A DNA stretch of 64,000 bases from positions 62,001 to 126,000 of the forward strand of contig JACCER010000008.1 in the NCBI GenBank assembly GCA_013416445.1, given 5' to 3'. The position numbers and the translations under genes are program-made. Origin of the DNA: Alcaligenaceae bacterium. GTDB taxonomy: Bacteria > Pseudomonadota > Gammaproteobacteria > Burkholderiales > Burkholderiaceae_B. Positions within the stretch are counted from its first letter, which is position 1, and every line of letters starts with the position of its first letter. Of the stretch, positions 52,312 through 62,121 are shown in pieces. The notes beneath the pieces were generated by a model, which ran no database searches, was not told where the DNA came from, and worked only from the letters and a program-made list of their open reading frames with translations.

Positions 52312-53919
52312 ATGCATCACACACATCGCTTGATCAAGGTTGTCGCCGCTGGACTGTTTTCGATATCTACTTTGTTTCTGCATACGGCCAATGCAGAGCT
52401 ACCGGCTAACGGCAAGAAGGGCGGGTCGTTGACCGTTTTGGCCAGCTCTGCCATCAACTCGCTGAATCCCGCCATACAGTCTGGTGCTGCAACCGCGGTT
52501 CCCGGTTCCCAGTTATTTGCCAGCCTGCTGCTGGCGGATGACAAGTGGCAGTTTCATCCGTATTTGGCCGACTCTTGGGAAAAGTCGCCGGATGGCAAGA
52601 TGTATACCTTCAAATTGAACAAGACGGCGGTTTTTCACGATGATAAGCCGATTACGTCGGAAGACGTGGCGTTTTCCATCATGACGGTCAAAGAAAACCA
52701 CCCCTTTGGCAAGTCGATGTATGCCAACCTGGAAGCGGTGGAAACACCCGATGCACATACGGTGGTGATCAAGTTTTCGCAGCCCAACCCTGCGTTGTTG
52801 CTCGAGGTTTCCACGCCAGCCTTACTGCCTATTCTGCCCAAGCATATTTATAGCGAAGGGCCGATTCGTTCCAACCCATACAACAACAAACCCATAGGCT
52901 CGGGGCCGTTCAAGTTTGCGAACTACAAGCCTGGCGAATACCTGACCATGGAGCGCTTCGATAAATTCTTCAAAGGGCCTGCCCATTTAGAAAAAATCAC
53001 GATCGTGATTATCAAGGACACCAATGCGGCCGGGCTGGCTTTGCAGCGTGGTGATATCCAATACGTGCCGTATCCACCTTTGCGTATCGCCGAGATCGAG
53101 CGGCTCGGCAAGAATCCAAAGCTGGCAGTCTCGCACAAGGGCTACGAAGGGGCTGGTTCTATGAGCTGGCTCGAATACAACCTGACCAAGGAAGGGCCGC
53201 TGCAGAATGTAAAGGTTAGGCAGGCAATTGCCTATGCGATTGATCGGGATTTTATTACCCAGAAATTGCACCATGGGCAGAGCCAAGCTATTTTCAGCCC
53301 AATTCACCCAGATAGTCCATTTTTCAATAAAGATCTCGATCATTACGCCTTTAATTTGGAAAAGGCCAATAAACTGCTGGATGAAGCCGGTTTTCCCAAA
53401 AAGGACAATGGCAACCGCTTTTCCTTGACTTTGGACTATTTTCCGGGCGGTCCCGATACAACCAAAAATGTAGCAGAGTACCTGCGCCCCCAGTTGGACA
53501 AGGTTGGTATCACCATCGAGTTGCGTCCGTCCCCAGATATGCCGACCTGGGCGCGCCGTATTTCTAACTACGACTACGATTTGAATCTTGATATTGTCTT
53601 TAACTGGGGCGACCCGGTCATTGGTGTGGCGCGCACCTACATGAGCACCAACATTCGCAAGGGCGTGGTCTGGGCCAACATGAGCGGATACAAGAACCTC
53701 AAGGTCGATGAATTGTTGACGCAGGCGGCGGTCGAAGATGACCTGACAAAACGTACCGCCCTGTACCACGAGTTCCAGAAAATCGTCAATGAAGAACTGC
53801 CGGTGACATGGTTAGTCACTAGTCCCGCAAATACGATTCATGCCAAGAAACTGCTGAATACGCCCGAAGGCATTTGGGGGGCGTTTGCGCCTTTTGATGA
53901 CATCGCTTGGTCTAAATAA
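52312..53919 (+). CDS. ABC transporter substrate-binding protein, family 5, paralogue B
   Basis: A 535-residue tandem duplicate of paralogue A, offset by exactly 1720 bases. Signal peptide MHHTHRLIKVVAAGLFSIST, cleaved near ANA|ELPA. A block of about 400 bases (52510-52916) is almost identical to the same block in paralogue A, while both flanks have diverged, which points to gene conversion rather than a recent whole-gene copy. Differences cluster after residue 200 (YKPGEYLTMERF, TNAAGLALQRGD), where ligand contacts are likely. AGAGG precedes the ATG. A hairpin follows its stop. Confidence 0.93.
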   Translation: MHHTHRLIKVVAAGLFSISTLFLHTANAELPANGKKGGSLTVLASSAINSLNPAIQSGAATAVPGSQLFASLLLADDKWQFHPYLADSWEKSPDGKMYTFKLNKTAVFHDDKPITSEDVAFSIMTVKENHPFGKSMYANLEAVETPDAHTVVIKFSQPNPALLLEVSTPALLPILPKHIYSEGPIRSNPYNNKPIGSGPFKFANYKPGEYLTMERFDKFFKGPAHLEKITIVIIKDTNAAGLALQRGDIQYVPYPPLRIAEIERLGKNPKLAVSHKGYEGAGSMSWLEYNLTKEGPLQNVKVRQAIAYAIDRDFITQKLHHGQSQAIFSPIHPDSPFFNKDLDHYAFNLEKANKLLDEAGFPKKDNGNRFSLTLDYFPGGPDTTKNVAEYLRPQLDKVGITIELRPSPDMPTWARRISNYDYDLNLDIVFNWGDPVIGVARTYMSTNIRKGVVWANMSGYKNLKVDELLTQAAVEDDLTKRTALYHEFQKIVNEELPVTWLVTSPANTIHAKKLLNTPEGIWGAFAPFDDIAWSK

Positions 53920-53927
53920 AGCCCAAT

Positions 53928-53958
53928 GCCGGATTTGCCCTTTTCGGGGCAATCCGGC
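53928..53958. terminator. Terminator-like hairpin, convergent genes
   Basis: GCCGGATTTGCCC / GGGGCAATCCGGC with a 5-base loop (one mismatch), between the receptor gene (+) and ppc (-). No long T-run, but position and strength suit a bidirectional terminator. Confidence 0.6.
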
Positions 53959-53983
53959 TTGCATCAGTATAAACTTGATCAGC

Positions 53984-56845
53984 TTACCCTGAGTTCCGCA
54001 ACCCAGCCGCAATACCGTTGATGGTCATGTGTATCGCACGCTGGGTGCGGCTTTCGCCTTCTTCGCGGTGACCTGGCCTTTGGTGCGCCGAGCGGTGGCG
54101 TTGCAATAGCTCGACCTGCAAGTGGTTGAGCGGGTCAATATACGCAAAGCGTTCACTTAACGCCGCCCCGAGCAGTTTATCTTCAGCCAGCAATTCATGC
54201 TGAGCCACGCGCTTGAACATATCGAGCGTTAATGCAAATTCCTGTTCGATACGGCTGAATATGCTGTCGCGCAGCTTTTTGTCTGGCACCAGGTTGGCAT
54301 AGCGTCGGGCGATATCCAGGTCGGTTTTGGCCAGCACCTGTTCCATGTTCGACAGCAGTGTCTTGAAAAAGGGCCAAACCTGGGGCATTGCCTGAAGTTG
54401 AGACAGGCGCAGGGCAGCGCTGGCCGGGCTGCCTTTACAGCCGCTTTCAATATAGGTTTGCAGGGCGGTTCCCATGCCGTACCAGCCGGTGAGCATGACA
54501 CGGCACTGAGCCCATGAAAAGCCCCACGGAATCGCGCGCAGGTCTTCGATTTTCTGACTGGCCTTACGCGCTGCCGGGCGCGAACCGATATTCAGGCCGG
54601 CAATTTCAAGTATGGGCGTGGAAGCAAAGAAGTAGTCGTTGAAGCCTGTGGTTTCATAGACCAGGGCGCGATAGCTTTGCTGCGCAATATCGGACATGAA
54701 TTCAAGGGCGGCGCCAAACTGCGCCATGTTGTCGTCTTCAGCCTGGACTGCTGAAGAGTTGGGTGTCAGGCTGGCTTCCAGTGTTGCCGCAACAAAATTT
54801 TCCAGATGCCAGCGCCCGACCTCGGCGTCTTTGTACTTGCCTTGTATGACTTCACCTTGTTCGGTCAGGCGTATCTGCCCGTTGACCGTGCCTGCCGGCT
54901 GGGCCAGGATGGCGTCGAAGCTGGGGCCGCCGCCGCGCCCTACCGAACCACCGCGGCCGTGAAACAGGCGCAAGCGGACCTTGCGCTTTTTAAATACCTG
55001 CACCAATTGGCGCTCGGCGCGATACAAGGCCCAGTTTGAGGTTAGATAACCACCGTCTTTGTTGCTGTCGGAATAGCCCAGCATTACCTCTTGTATGCCG
55101 CTTTGCTCCTGGTGTACGCGAGCGGCGACTTCCGGCAGGTCTAGCCAGGCCGCCATGATTTCAGACCCGCGCATTAGGTCGGGTATGGTTTCAAACAAGG
55201 GCACGACCATCAGCCCCGTTTGCCCTTGGCCAGGAGCGGAGCGGGCAGCGGGCGAGATCAGGCCGGTTTCTTGCTGCAAAACAAGGACTTCAAGTAAATC
55301 GCTGAGTGTTTCGGTATGAGAGACCACAGCCTGCTTGATGGCTTGCTCGCCGTACTTTTGACGGCAAATGGCTGCCATGCGCAAGATGGCGAGTTCTTTT
55401 TCGGTTTCAGCGCTGTAAGTGATCCAGGGTGATACCAGGGGGCGGACTTGATGGCATTCCTGGCGTAGCAGGGCAATGCGTTCGTCTTCGGATAAAGCGC
55501 CGTAGTTGACGATTTTGTCGTTATGGCGAACTTCGGCGGTTTTGAAGAGTTCAGTCAGCACGCGTTCGTGCACGTCCGAACTTTGGCGCAGGTCGACGGT
55601 GGCCAGATGAAAGCCGAAAATGCTTACTGCCTGCAGCAGGCCCGATAAGCGCAGCTGGGCTATCAGTGAGCCATGGTGGTGGCTCAGCGAGTCGGCAATG
55701 ATTTGCAGATCGTGCTGGAATGATTGCGGATTGGGGTAGGGCGGCGCATCGTAGGTGGTGCGCAGTGCAAGCTGGCGGCCCGTGAGCCGCCGGGAAGTGG
55801 CCGCCATGCGGGCGTACAAGTGTATGAACGCGCGCCGGTAAGGTTCGTCGAGACGATGCGGCGATGGGTCTTGGCTTGCCTGCGACAGGGCGAGCAGTTC
55901 AGGGCTGACCGTGCCTAGCGAATGGGAAATGGATATGTCCGTCCCCAGTTCCTTGATTTCCACCAGGTAGTGTTGCAATACGCGGGTGGATTGCCTAAGC
56001 AAGGCCTGTTCCAGCGTGGCTGCGTCGACGTTGGGGTTGCCATCGCGGTCGCCGCCTATCCAGCTGCCCATTTGCAGAAACGGCGGCAGGGGCGCAATGC
56101 TGACATCGAATACGTTGCGGCCTGGCCCATGCAGTCTGGCAGAGAGGTCTTGGTACAGACGCGGAATGGCAGTCAGGAAGGTGCTGTTGTAGTAGCTCAG
56201 GGCATTGTCGATTTCATCGAGTACAGTCAGCTTTTGTTGGCGCAGCATGCGCGTTTGCCATAGCGCAGCGACCAGGCCGGTAAGGCGTTGCTGGGTCAGC
56301 AAGGTTTCAGAGGGTGTCAGGGTGTTGCCGCTGTAGGCGAGCTGCCGGGCGATTTCCCGGTGCAGGTCCAGCGTGCTTTTGCGCTGAACTTCAGTGGGGT
56401 GGGCGGTGAGCACGGGAACGATGCAGGCGTCTTCCAGGTAGCGCAGTATTTTTCGGCTGCTTACGCCTTTTTCTTTGAGCAGGTCCAGGGCATGTTGCAG
56501 GCTGCCGTGCATGGGGGTGTCAGCGTGCAGTTCGTGCTGGCGCTGGCGCCGGTTCTGGTCGCGGTCCTCCGCGATGTTGGACAGGTGCAAAAAATAGCTG
56601 AAGGCCCGGGCGACAGAGTTGGCCTCTTGGTCAGCCAGCCGGCCAATTTGCCGTTCAAGTATTTTGCTGTCTGCCTCATTGCCTTCGCGCCGAAATTTGA
56701 CAGCGGCCCGCCGCAGTTTTTCGATGACATCGTAAATTGCTTTACCCTCGCATTCTTTGACGACTTCTCCCAGGGTTTTACCCAGTAATCTGATGTCGCT
56801 GCGTAGGGAAGAAGTTTCTGCACTGAGGGGAGCGGGTTGATTCAT
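53984..56845 (-). CDS. ppc: Phosphoenolpyruvate carboxylase
   Basis: A 953-residue PEP carboxylase, which makes oxaloacetate from PEP and bicarbonate to refill the TCA cycle. Full length for the bacterial enzyme (E. coli about 883; betaproteobacterial forms are longer). Signatures: [13 protein letters not shown] with catalytic His149, [27 protein letters not shown], and [14 protein letters not shown]. It ends AAGLRNSG, like the invariant C-terminal RNTG that closes on the active site. ATG 56845 begins [15 protein letters not shown] precedes it. It is likely monocistronic, 162 bases from the SDR upstream. In an acid- and peptide-using organism it would balance C4 intermediates. Confidence 0.98.
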   Translation of the reverse strand: MNQPAPLSAETSSLRSDIRLLGKTLGEVVKECEGKAIYDVIEKLRRAAVKFRREGNEADSKILERQIGRLADQEANSVARAFSYFLHLSNIAEDRDQNRRQRQHELHADTPMHGSLQHALDLLKEKGVSSRKILRYLEDACIVPVLTAHPTEVQRKSTLDLHREIARQLAYSGNTLTPSETLLTQQRLTGLVAALWQTRMLRQQKLTVLDEIDNALSYYNSTFLTAIPRLYQDLSARLHGPGRNVFDVSIAPLPPFLQMGSWIGGDRDGNPNVDAATLEQALLRQSTRVLQHYLVEIKELGTDISISHSLGTVSPELLALSQASQDPSPHRLDEPYRRAFIHLYARMAATSRRLTGRQLALRTTYDAPPYPNPQSFQHDLQIIADSLSHHHGSLIAQLRLSGLLQAVSIFGFHLATVDLRQSSDVHERVLTELFKTAEVRHNDKIVNYGALSEDERIALLRQECHQVRPLVSPWITYSAETEKELAILRMAAICRQKYGEQAIKQAVVSHTETLSDLLEVLVLQQETGLISPAARSAPGQGQTGLMVVPLFETIPDLMRGSEIMAAWLDLPEVAARVHQEQSGIQEVMLGYSDSNKDGGYLTSNWALYRAERQLVQVFKKRKVRLRLFHGRGGSVGRGGGPSFDAILAQPAGTVNGQIRLTEQGEVIQGKYKDAEVGRWHLENFVAATLEASLTPNSSAVQAEDDNMAQFGAALEFMSDIAQQSYRALVYETTGFNDYFFASTPILEIAGLNIGSRPAARKASQKIEDLRAIPWGFSWAQCRVMLTGWYGMGTALQTYIESGCKGSPASAALRLSQLQAMPQVWPFFKTLLSNMEQVLAKTDLDIARRYANLVPDKKLRDSIFSRIEQEFALTLDMFKRVAQHELLAEDKLLGAALSERFAYIDPLNHLQVELLQRHRSAHQRPGHREEGESRTQRAIHMTINGIAAGLRNSG

Positions 56846-57007
56846 TGGGTCTCCTGGTTTGTACTGGATACTGTTGTGGGCGCACGTAATCCTATACTAA
56901 ATCGGTGTTTCGTTTGCGCCCGCAACGAAGTTTTTCCTTCGGACCACCATAGCACCATTTGCTGCTCCTGCAGTGCAGGTTGGTATGGAAACAGGAAGCT
57001 CAGTTGC

Positions 57008-57757
57008 CTACAGGCCACCCGCGCATTGCACGACGGTGCCTGTCATGTACGAGGCGGCAGGCGACAGCAGCCAGACGATGGCTGCGGCAATTTCTTCAGG
57101 ATGTGCGAGGCGGCCCATGGGGATTTTGGGCGCGATACGTTCGGGGCGGTTGGGTTCGCCTGCAGTGGCATGAATGTCGGTCAGTGTCGTCCCCGGAGAC
57201 ACACCGCATACACGTACTCCGGTGCTTGCCACTTCGCGCGCCAGCCCTATGGTGAAGGTGTCGATGGCCGCTTTGCTGGCGGCGTAATGGATATATTCAC
57301 CAGGGCTGCCGGTGCGTGCGGCGACTGATGACACATTGATGATGACGCCGGCTGTGCCATGCCGGGCGAAACTGGCCAGCGCAGCGCGTGAGCACTGTAT
57401 GGTACCGAATACATTGACCTGGAACACCCGTTCTATGGTTGCGTCGGTGGTGTTCGAGAAAGGCCCTATGGGCCCTGTGATGCCCGTATTGTTGACTAGG
57501 GCGGTAATAGGCCCCAGCGCCTGTTCGGACAAGTCGAACAGGCGTGAAATGTCTTCAGGACGGCCGACATCGCCTTGTATGGCAACGGCTTTGCGGCCGT
57601 GGTCCAGTACTGCTTGTACGATCTGTTGTGCGGCGGCCTCGTCTTTCAGGTAGTTGACCGCTACGTTAAAACCGTTACGGGCGGCGGCAATGGCCGTGGC
57701 TGCCCCTATGCCCCGGCTCGCCCCGGTAATCAGGACGGTATTGTTTGTTTGCGTCAC
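57008..57757 (-). CDS. SDR-family oxidoreductase
   Basis: A 249-residue classical short-chain dehydrogenase. TGASRGIG nucleotide loop near the N-terminus, NNTG in place of NNAG, catalytic serine in INVSSVAA, and YAASK for Tyr/Lys. The C-terminus SYMTGTVVQCAGGL is typical. I favour GTG 57757 as start because AGGAGA lies 7 bases upstream; the ATG 57775 would add six residues and lie upstream of that site. Resembles glucose-1-dehydrogenase/FabG-like enzymes; substrate unknown. Same strand as ppc, 162 bases apart. Confidence 0.87.
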   Translation of the reverse strand: MTQTNNTVLITGASRGIGAATAIAAARNGFNVAVNYLKDEAAAQQIVQAVLDHGRKAVAIQGDVGRPEDISRLFDLSEQALGPITALVNNTGITGPIGPFSNTTDATIERVFQVNVFGTIQCSRAALASFARHGTAGVIINVSSVAARTGSPGEYIHYAASKAAIDTFTIGLAREVASTGVRVCGVSPGTTLTDIHATAGEPNRPERIAPKIPMGRLAHPEEIAAAIVWLLSPAASYMTGTVVQCAGGL

Positions 57758-58081
57758 GCTGTCTCCTGTTGGCATTGTTGTCTGGGGGCATTATGCATCA
57801 ACACTTATAACTTACCCCCGCGCTGACGCTGGCATCGTTGCCTGAGAAAAAGGTAGGCATAGCCACTGTGGCGGTATTGCGTATGACATAGCTGCTGGTA
57901 CAGGTTTTATCAAAGATATTATCGGCCGCCAGCGCACGTTGGGTCCAAAGCGCTATCCGTCTATTCCGCGTCTCTATGAAGGGGATAGGCAGACGTTGGC
58001 GCGCTTAGGATGTAAACTCTTTCGTCAACTCATGCCACGTCCTTCAGTCGCGCATGGTTCCCAATTCAGCAAAGGAAAAAA
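57758..58081. other. 324-base divergent region SDR/ilvD
   Basis: Holds the ilvD promoter region. A plus-strand frame stays open from about 57845 to 58085 and ends in a TGA overlapping the ilvD ATG; its only ATG (58032) would give 17 residues. I find no homology and do not call it. AAAGGAAAAA immediately before 58082 is the ilvD ribosome binding site. Confidence 0.5.
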
Positions 58082-59767
58082 ATGAGCACATCCAAACGTC
58101 TGCGGTCTGCGAATATCACTCAAGGCGCGGCCCGGGCCCCTAATCGTTCCATGTATTACGCGCTGGGCTACAAAGAAGAAGATTTCAACAAGCCCATGGT
58201 GGGCGTAGCTAACGGCCACAGCACAATTACGCCGTGCAATAGCGGCTTGCAGAAGCTGGCCGACGCGGCCATTGAAGCCATAGAAACTTCCGGCGGCAAC
58301 GCACAGGTGTTTGGCACCCCTACTATTTCCGATGGCATGGCCATGGGAACCGAGGGCATGAAGTATTCGCTGATATCGCGTGAAGTCATTGCCGACTGCG
58401 TTGAAACCTGTGTGCAGGGTCAATGGATGGATGGCGTGGTGGTAATTGGTGGTTGCGACAAAAACATGCCCGGCGGCATGATGGGCATGCTGCGCGCCAA
58501 TGTACCGGCCATTTATGTGTACGGCGGCACCATCTTGCCCGGCCGCCTGCATGGCAAAGACCTGAACATTGTCAGTGTTTTTGAAGCTGTGGGCGAAAAT
58601 GCCGCCGGCCGCATGAGCGACGACGAACTCAAGCAAATAGAGCTGCACGCCATTCCCGGGCCTGGTTCCTGTGGCGGCATGTACACTGCCAACACCATGA
58701 GCTCGGCCTTTGAAGCGTTGGGCATGAGCCTGCCGTATTCATCCACCATGGCCAATGTGCACGACGAAAAAACCGCATCAGCAGCCGAGTCGGCCCGCGT
58801 GTTGTTGAAGGCGATTGAACTCGACCTGAAACCGCGCGATATCGTTACGCGCAAGTCCATAGAAAATGCTGTCAGCGTGGTCATGGCAACGGGTGGCTCT
58901 ACCAATGCCGTGCTGCATATTCTGGCCATTGCCCACGCGGCCGATGTCGAATGGACCATAGACGACTTCGAGCGTGTGCGCCTGCGCGTGCCGGTGTTGT
59001 GCGACCTGAAGCCCAGTGGCCACTTCCTGGCTGTCGATTTCCACACAGCCGGCGGCGTGCCGCAGGTCATGAAGATCCTGCTTGATGCCGGCCTGATCCA
59101 CGGTGATTGCATTACCATCACTGGCCAGACCATCGCTGAAATCCTCAAAGATATCCCAAGTACGCCTAGCGCCGACCAAAAGGTTATTTTCCCTATAGAA
59201 CAAGCCTTGTACAAAGAAGGCCATCTGGCCATACTCAAGGGCAATTTGTCGCCCGAAGGTGCGGTCGCCAAAATCACAGGTTTGAAAAACCCGGTCATTA
59301 CTGGCCCGGCACGGGTGTTCAACGACGAACAGACAGCGCTGGAGGCCATACTTGCCGGCAAAATCAAGGCGGGCGATGTCATGGTTCTGCGCTATCTGGG
59401 CCCCAAGGGTGGGCCAGGCATGCCAGAAATGTTGGCGCCTACAGGCGCACTGATCGGCGCTGGCCTGGGTGATTCGGTTGGCCTTATCACCGACGGTCGG
59501 TTTTCGGGTGGCACTTGGGGCATGGTCGTGGGTCACGTGGCACCGGAAGCCGCCGTGGGTGGCTGCATCGCCATTGTGGAAGAAGGCGATTCCATCACCA
59601 TCGATGCGCACAAGCAGTTGCTGGAACTCAATGTGCCGGCGGCAGACATCATTGCCCGCCTGGCGGCCTGGAAGGCGCCCGCACCTCGCTATACGCGTGG
59701 CGTACAGGCCAAGTTTGCGTTCAATGCATCTACAGCCAGTACCGGCGCTGTGCTTGATAAGTTTTAA
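58082..59767 (+). CDS. ilvD: Dihydroxy-acid dehydratase
   Basis: A 561-residue IlvD/Edd-family dehydratase for valine, isoleucine and pantothenate synthesis: it dehydrates 2,3-dihydroxy-isovalerate and -methylvalerate to the 2-keto acids. Three cysteines placed as iron-sulfur ligands are visible: Cys52 (TPCNSG), Cys125 ([10 protein letters not shown]) and Cys197 ([13 protein letters not shown]). This is the three-Cys pattern of the [2Fe-2S] type of the family. The C-terminal barrel has [11 protein letters not shown] and [11 protein letters not shown] with the catalytic serine region. A strong intrinsic terminator follows, so it is monocistronic. No leader peptide rich in branched amino acids is seen. 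Confidence 0.97.
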   Translation: MSTSKRLRSANITQGAARAPNRSMYYALGYKEEDFNKPMVGVANGHSTITPCNSGLQKLADAAIEAIETSGGNAQVFGTPTISDGMAMGTEGMKYSLISREVIADCVETCVQGQWMDGVVVIGGCDKNMPGGMMGMLRANVPAIYVYGGTILPGRLHGKDLNIVSVFEAVGENAAGRMSDDELKQIELHAIPGPGSCGGMYTANTMSSAFEALGMSLPYSSTMANVHDEKTASAAESARVLLKAIELDLKPRDIVTRKSIENAVSVVMATGGSTNAVLHILAIAHAADVEWTIDDFERVRLRVPVLCDLKPSGHFLAVDFHTAGGVPQVMKILLDAGLIHGDCITITGQTIAEILKDIPSTPSADQKVIFPIEQALYKEGHLAILKGNLSPEGAVAKITGLKNPVITGPARVFNDEQTALEAILAGKIKAGDVMVLRYLGPKGGPGMPEMLAPTGALIGAGLGDSVGLITDGRFSGGTWGMVVGHVAPEAAVGGCIAIVEEGDSITIDAHKQLLELNVPAADIIARLAAWKAPAPRYTRGVQAKFAFNASTASTGAVLDKF

Positions 59768-59789
59768 AGCGCTTTAGCCTGACTTGATC

Positions 59790-59830
59790 TGGCGCCATGC
59801 ATGTTTGTTTGCATGGCGCCAAATTTTTTT
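59790..59830 (+). terminator. Intrinsic terminator of ilvD
   Basis: Perfect 11-bp stem TGGCGCCATGC / GCATGGCGCCA with a 10-base loop, followed by AATTTTTTT, 22 bases after the stop codon. Confidence 0.95.
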
Positions 59831-59874
59831 GAGCCAGTGTTGTTGTTATCCCCGCTTGCTTTGGTATTGTTGTT

Positions 59875-59906
59875 TATCAGATTAGCGCGAAGCGCATAAT
59901 TCGATA
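59875..59906. repeat. REP-like palindrome, degenerate copy 6
   Basis: TATCAGATTA-GCGCGAAGCGC-ATAATTCGATA: both arms carry matching changes from the consensus, so pairing is largely preserved. Convergent gap between ilvD and the MFS gene. Confidence 0.55.
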
Positions 59907-59920
59907 AAACACCGCTCCGC

Positions 59921-61120
59921 TTACTTGGTAAAAGCTGCCCGATTTCTTAGCAGCAGCCAGAGGCACAACCCCGCCGGTATGACCAGCGAGGCGTAGGCCA
60001 GGCTGTAGTTGCCGAAAACCGTGGCGATCACGCCAAATAGCGGTGGCCCAACCACTACCCCAAGAAAAGTCATAGATAATGTTCCGCCGGTGGCTACGCT
60101 GGCTTGCCCCTCTGGGGCCTGCCGGGCGACTTCGGCAAGGTAGACGCCGTTCCAGCCCACGGCACTGCTGCCAAACAAAGACAGCACCACGATTACCATT
60201 ACGGGGGAATCAATAAACTGCAGCAGGGCGGTCGCAATGGAACAGATGGCTATCAGTATGGCCAGTGCCGCCAGCATATTGGCTGAACCCAGAAACCGGT
60301 CAGATACATAGCCCCATAGCAGGCGTCCCACCACGCCGGCAGCCTGCGCAATGGCCAGTGTAAAGCCGGCAACTATCAGGCCCACGCCAAGATCTTCGTG
60401 CAGGAAGGTCACCAGATAGGTAGTCAGCGATTGCTGCGTAATGGAAAAGAAAAACGACACGGCGGCCAACACCGTCAGGCTGCGCTGGCTGAATACCAGC
60501 CGTAGCGGCCCTTTCAGGCCATTGCCAAAAGAAAGCCGTTGTTTGCGATCTTTGTCGGCGTCCAGGGTGGAGCATAAGGGCTGTATGAGCAGGGTGCAGA
60601 GCAGGCAGGCGGCGGCAACCATCAGGAAGGCCAGTTGCCAGCCTATTCTGTCTGCCAGGCCGGGAACAATGAGGCCAGCCAGCACGCCGCCCAGGGGCAC
60701 GCCAGTTTGTTTTATGGAAAATACCAGTGACATGCGATGGGCAGGGGTGGTCTTGGCCAGCAGATGTGAGCTGGCTGGGGTAATGGGGCCGTAACCCAGG
60801 CCTATCAGGACGGCGCCTATGCCCATGGCGATGGGGGACTCTATGGCGCAGGCAGCGACCCCGGCTGTGCTCAGCAGCAGGCCGATCTGGCTGCCGCGTA
60901 TGGCGCCATAGCGCCTTACTGCGCCGCCCGAAAGCAGGCTGGCTGTCATGGCGCCGGCATAGGCCAGCGCAATATACAATCCCACATAGGCGGTTGAGAT
61001 GCCTAGTGATTGGGCGACGGCAGGGGCGACGACAGGCAAGGTCAGCAAGGCCATGGCGGACAGCGACTGCACAGTCAAGGTGGCGGCGAGTACCAGGTTT
61101 GCCGAAGGTGTGGGGGTCAT
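59921..61120 (-). CDS. MFS transporter
   Basis: A 399-residue major facilitator (cyanate/nitrate-like fold) with about 12 predicted helices. First helix VLAATLTVQSLSAMALLTLP; loop 2-3 SGGAVRRYGAIRGSQ; central charged loop DADKDRKQRLSFG. Start set at ATG 61120 because the upstream extension to 61279 is polar, unlike an MFS N-terminus, and overlaps the promoter of nadE. Divergent from nadE by 121 bases. Substrate unknown. Confidence 0.87.
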   Translation of the reverse strand: MTPTPSANLVLAATLTVQSLSAMALLTLPVVAPAVAQSLGISTAYVGLYIALAYAGAMTASLLSGGAVRRYGAIRGSQIGLLLSTAGVAACAIESPIAMGIGAVLIGLGYGPITPASSHLLAKTTPAHRMSLVFSIKQTGVPLGGVLAGLIVPGLADRIGWQLAFLMVAAACLLCTLLIQPLCSTLDADKDRKQRLSFGNGLKGPLRLVFSQRSLTVLAAVSFFFSITQQSLTTYLVTFLHEDLGVGLIVAGFTLAIAQAAGVVGRLLWGYVSDRFLGSANMLAALAILIAICSIATALLQFIDSPVMVIVVLSLFGSSAVGWNGVYLAEVARQAPEGQASVATGGTLSMTFLGVVVGPPLFGVIATVFGNYSLAYASLVIPAGLCLWLLLRNRAAFTK

Positions 61121-61241
61121 TGGGCTGGAATCCTGAATGCTATCGTGGACAGGGTCGGGGCTGGATGACCATGGCCACTGTAACGGGTATACCTGGCGTA
61201 TCATACTCTTCTGTAACAGCCCAACCCAGAAAGGAGCGACA

Positions 61242-62102
61242 GTGTTGACCCCCGAGCAACGCGCCATGCAGCGCGACATAATGACTGAACTTTGCGTAAG
61301 CAGCGATTTTGATGCCAGGCAGGAAATCGAACGCCGCGTTACTTTTATTGCAGACTATCTCATCGCCACGCGTCAGCGTGCCCTGGTTCTGGGCATCAGC
61401 GGGGGCGTCGATTCGCTGGTGGGCGGTTGCTTGTCGCAAAGGGCGGTGCAGGCGGTTCGCAAGCAGGGGCATGAAGCCCGCTTTATTGCCATGCGCCTGC
61501 CTTATGGTGAACAGCACGACGAATCCGACGCACAGGCATGCCTGGACGTAATCCAGCCCGATCAAGCCATCGTCGTCAATATTCAGGCGGCCTCCGATGC
61601 CATGATGAGTGCATTGCTGAGCGCCGAGGTACCGTTTTGCGATGCGGCGCAGCAGGATTTCCTGCTGGGCAACATCAAGGCGCGTCAGCGCATGATCGCC
61701 CAATATGCGGTGGCCGGTGCGCATGGTGGACTGGTGGTGGGCACCGATCAGGCTGCCGAGGCCTTAATGGGTTTCTTTACCAAGTTTGGTGATGGTGCAG
61801 CCGACATCACGCCTCTGACCGGGCTGTCCAAGCGTCAGGTGCGGGCCTTGGCACTAGCCATGCATGCGCCTGATGCTCTGGTGTTCAAAGTGCCCACCGC
61901 CGATCTTGAATCGCTGACGCCATTGAAGCCCGACGAAGATGCCTTCGGGGTCAGCTACGACGAGGTCGATGATTTCCTGGAAGGTAAAGAAGTGAGCTTG
62001 CGGGCGTATGAAGTGATTGTGCGCACCTATCGCAATTCGGCACATAAGCGCGCATTGCCGGTATTTCCGAATGAGGCTCGGATTCGGGCCACAGGCCCGT
62101 AA
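61242..62102 (+). CDS. nadE: NAD synthetase (ammonia-dependent)
   Basis: A 286-residue NAD synthetase, the last step of NAD formation from nicotinate adenine dinucleotide. The ATP-pyrophosphatase loop GISGGVDS is at 51-58; GTDQAAEALMGFFTKFGDGA and DITPLTGLSKRQVRALA mark the deamido-NAD site. There is no N-terminal glutaminase domain, so ammonia is the nitrogen donor. GTG 61242 with AAGGAG at 61230-61236 is chosen; ATG 61137 has no site and lacks homology. The last codons (ARIRATGP-stop) are formed by a REP-like palindrome, so the natural C-terminus seems to have been replaced. Confidence 0.94.
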   Translation: MLTPEQRAMQRDIMTELCVSSDFDARQEIERRVTFIADYLIATRQRALVLGISGGVDSLVGGCLSQRAVQAVRKQGHEARFIAMRLPYGEQHDESDAQACLDVIQPDQAIVVNIQAASDAMMSALLSAEVPFCDAAQQDFLLGNIKARQRMIAQYAVAGAHGGLVVGTDQAAEALMGFFTKFGDGAADITPLTGLSKRQVRALALAMHAPDALVFKVPTADLESLTPLKPDEDAFGVSYDEVDDFLEGKEVSLRAYEVIVRTYRNSAHKRALPVFPNEARIRATGP

Positions 62103-62108
62103 TCCGAC
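62078..62108. repeat. REP-like palindrome, copy 7, overlapping nadE end
   Basis: TCGGATTCGGGCC-ACA-GGCCCGTAATCCGA: 13-bp arms with one mismatch, with an inner GGGCC/GGCCC stem. The nadE stop TAA (62100-62102) lies inside it. It may also act as terminator between nadE and the convergent ThDP enzyme gene. Confidence 0.8.
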
Positions 62109-62121
62109 AAGCGATTTCCTG

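Noticed and set aside
58032-58085. 17-codon leader ORF ending in an overlap with the ilvD ATG
   Set aside because: No run of Leu, Val or Ile codons as in an attenuation leader, no ribosome binding site, and no terminator/antiterminator pair before ilvD.
58513-59382. Long minus-strand open frame inside ilvD (289 codons)
   Set aside because: It is antisense to an intact, strongly conserved gene and its translation has no recognisable domain.
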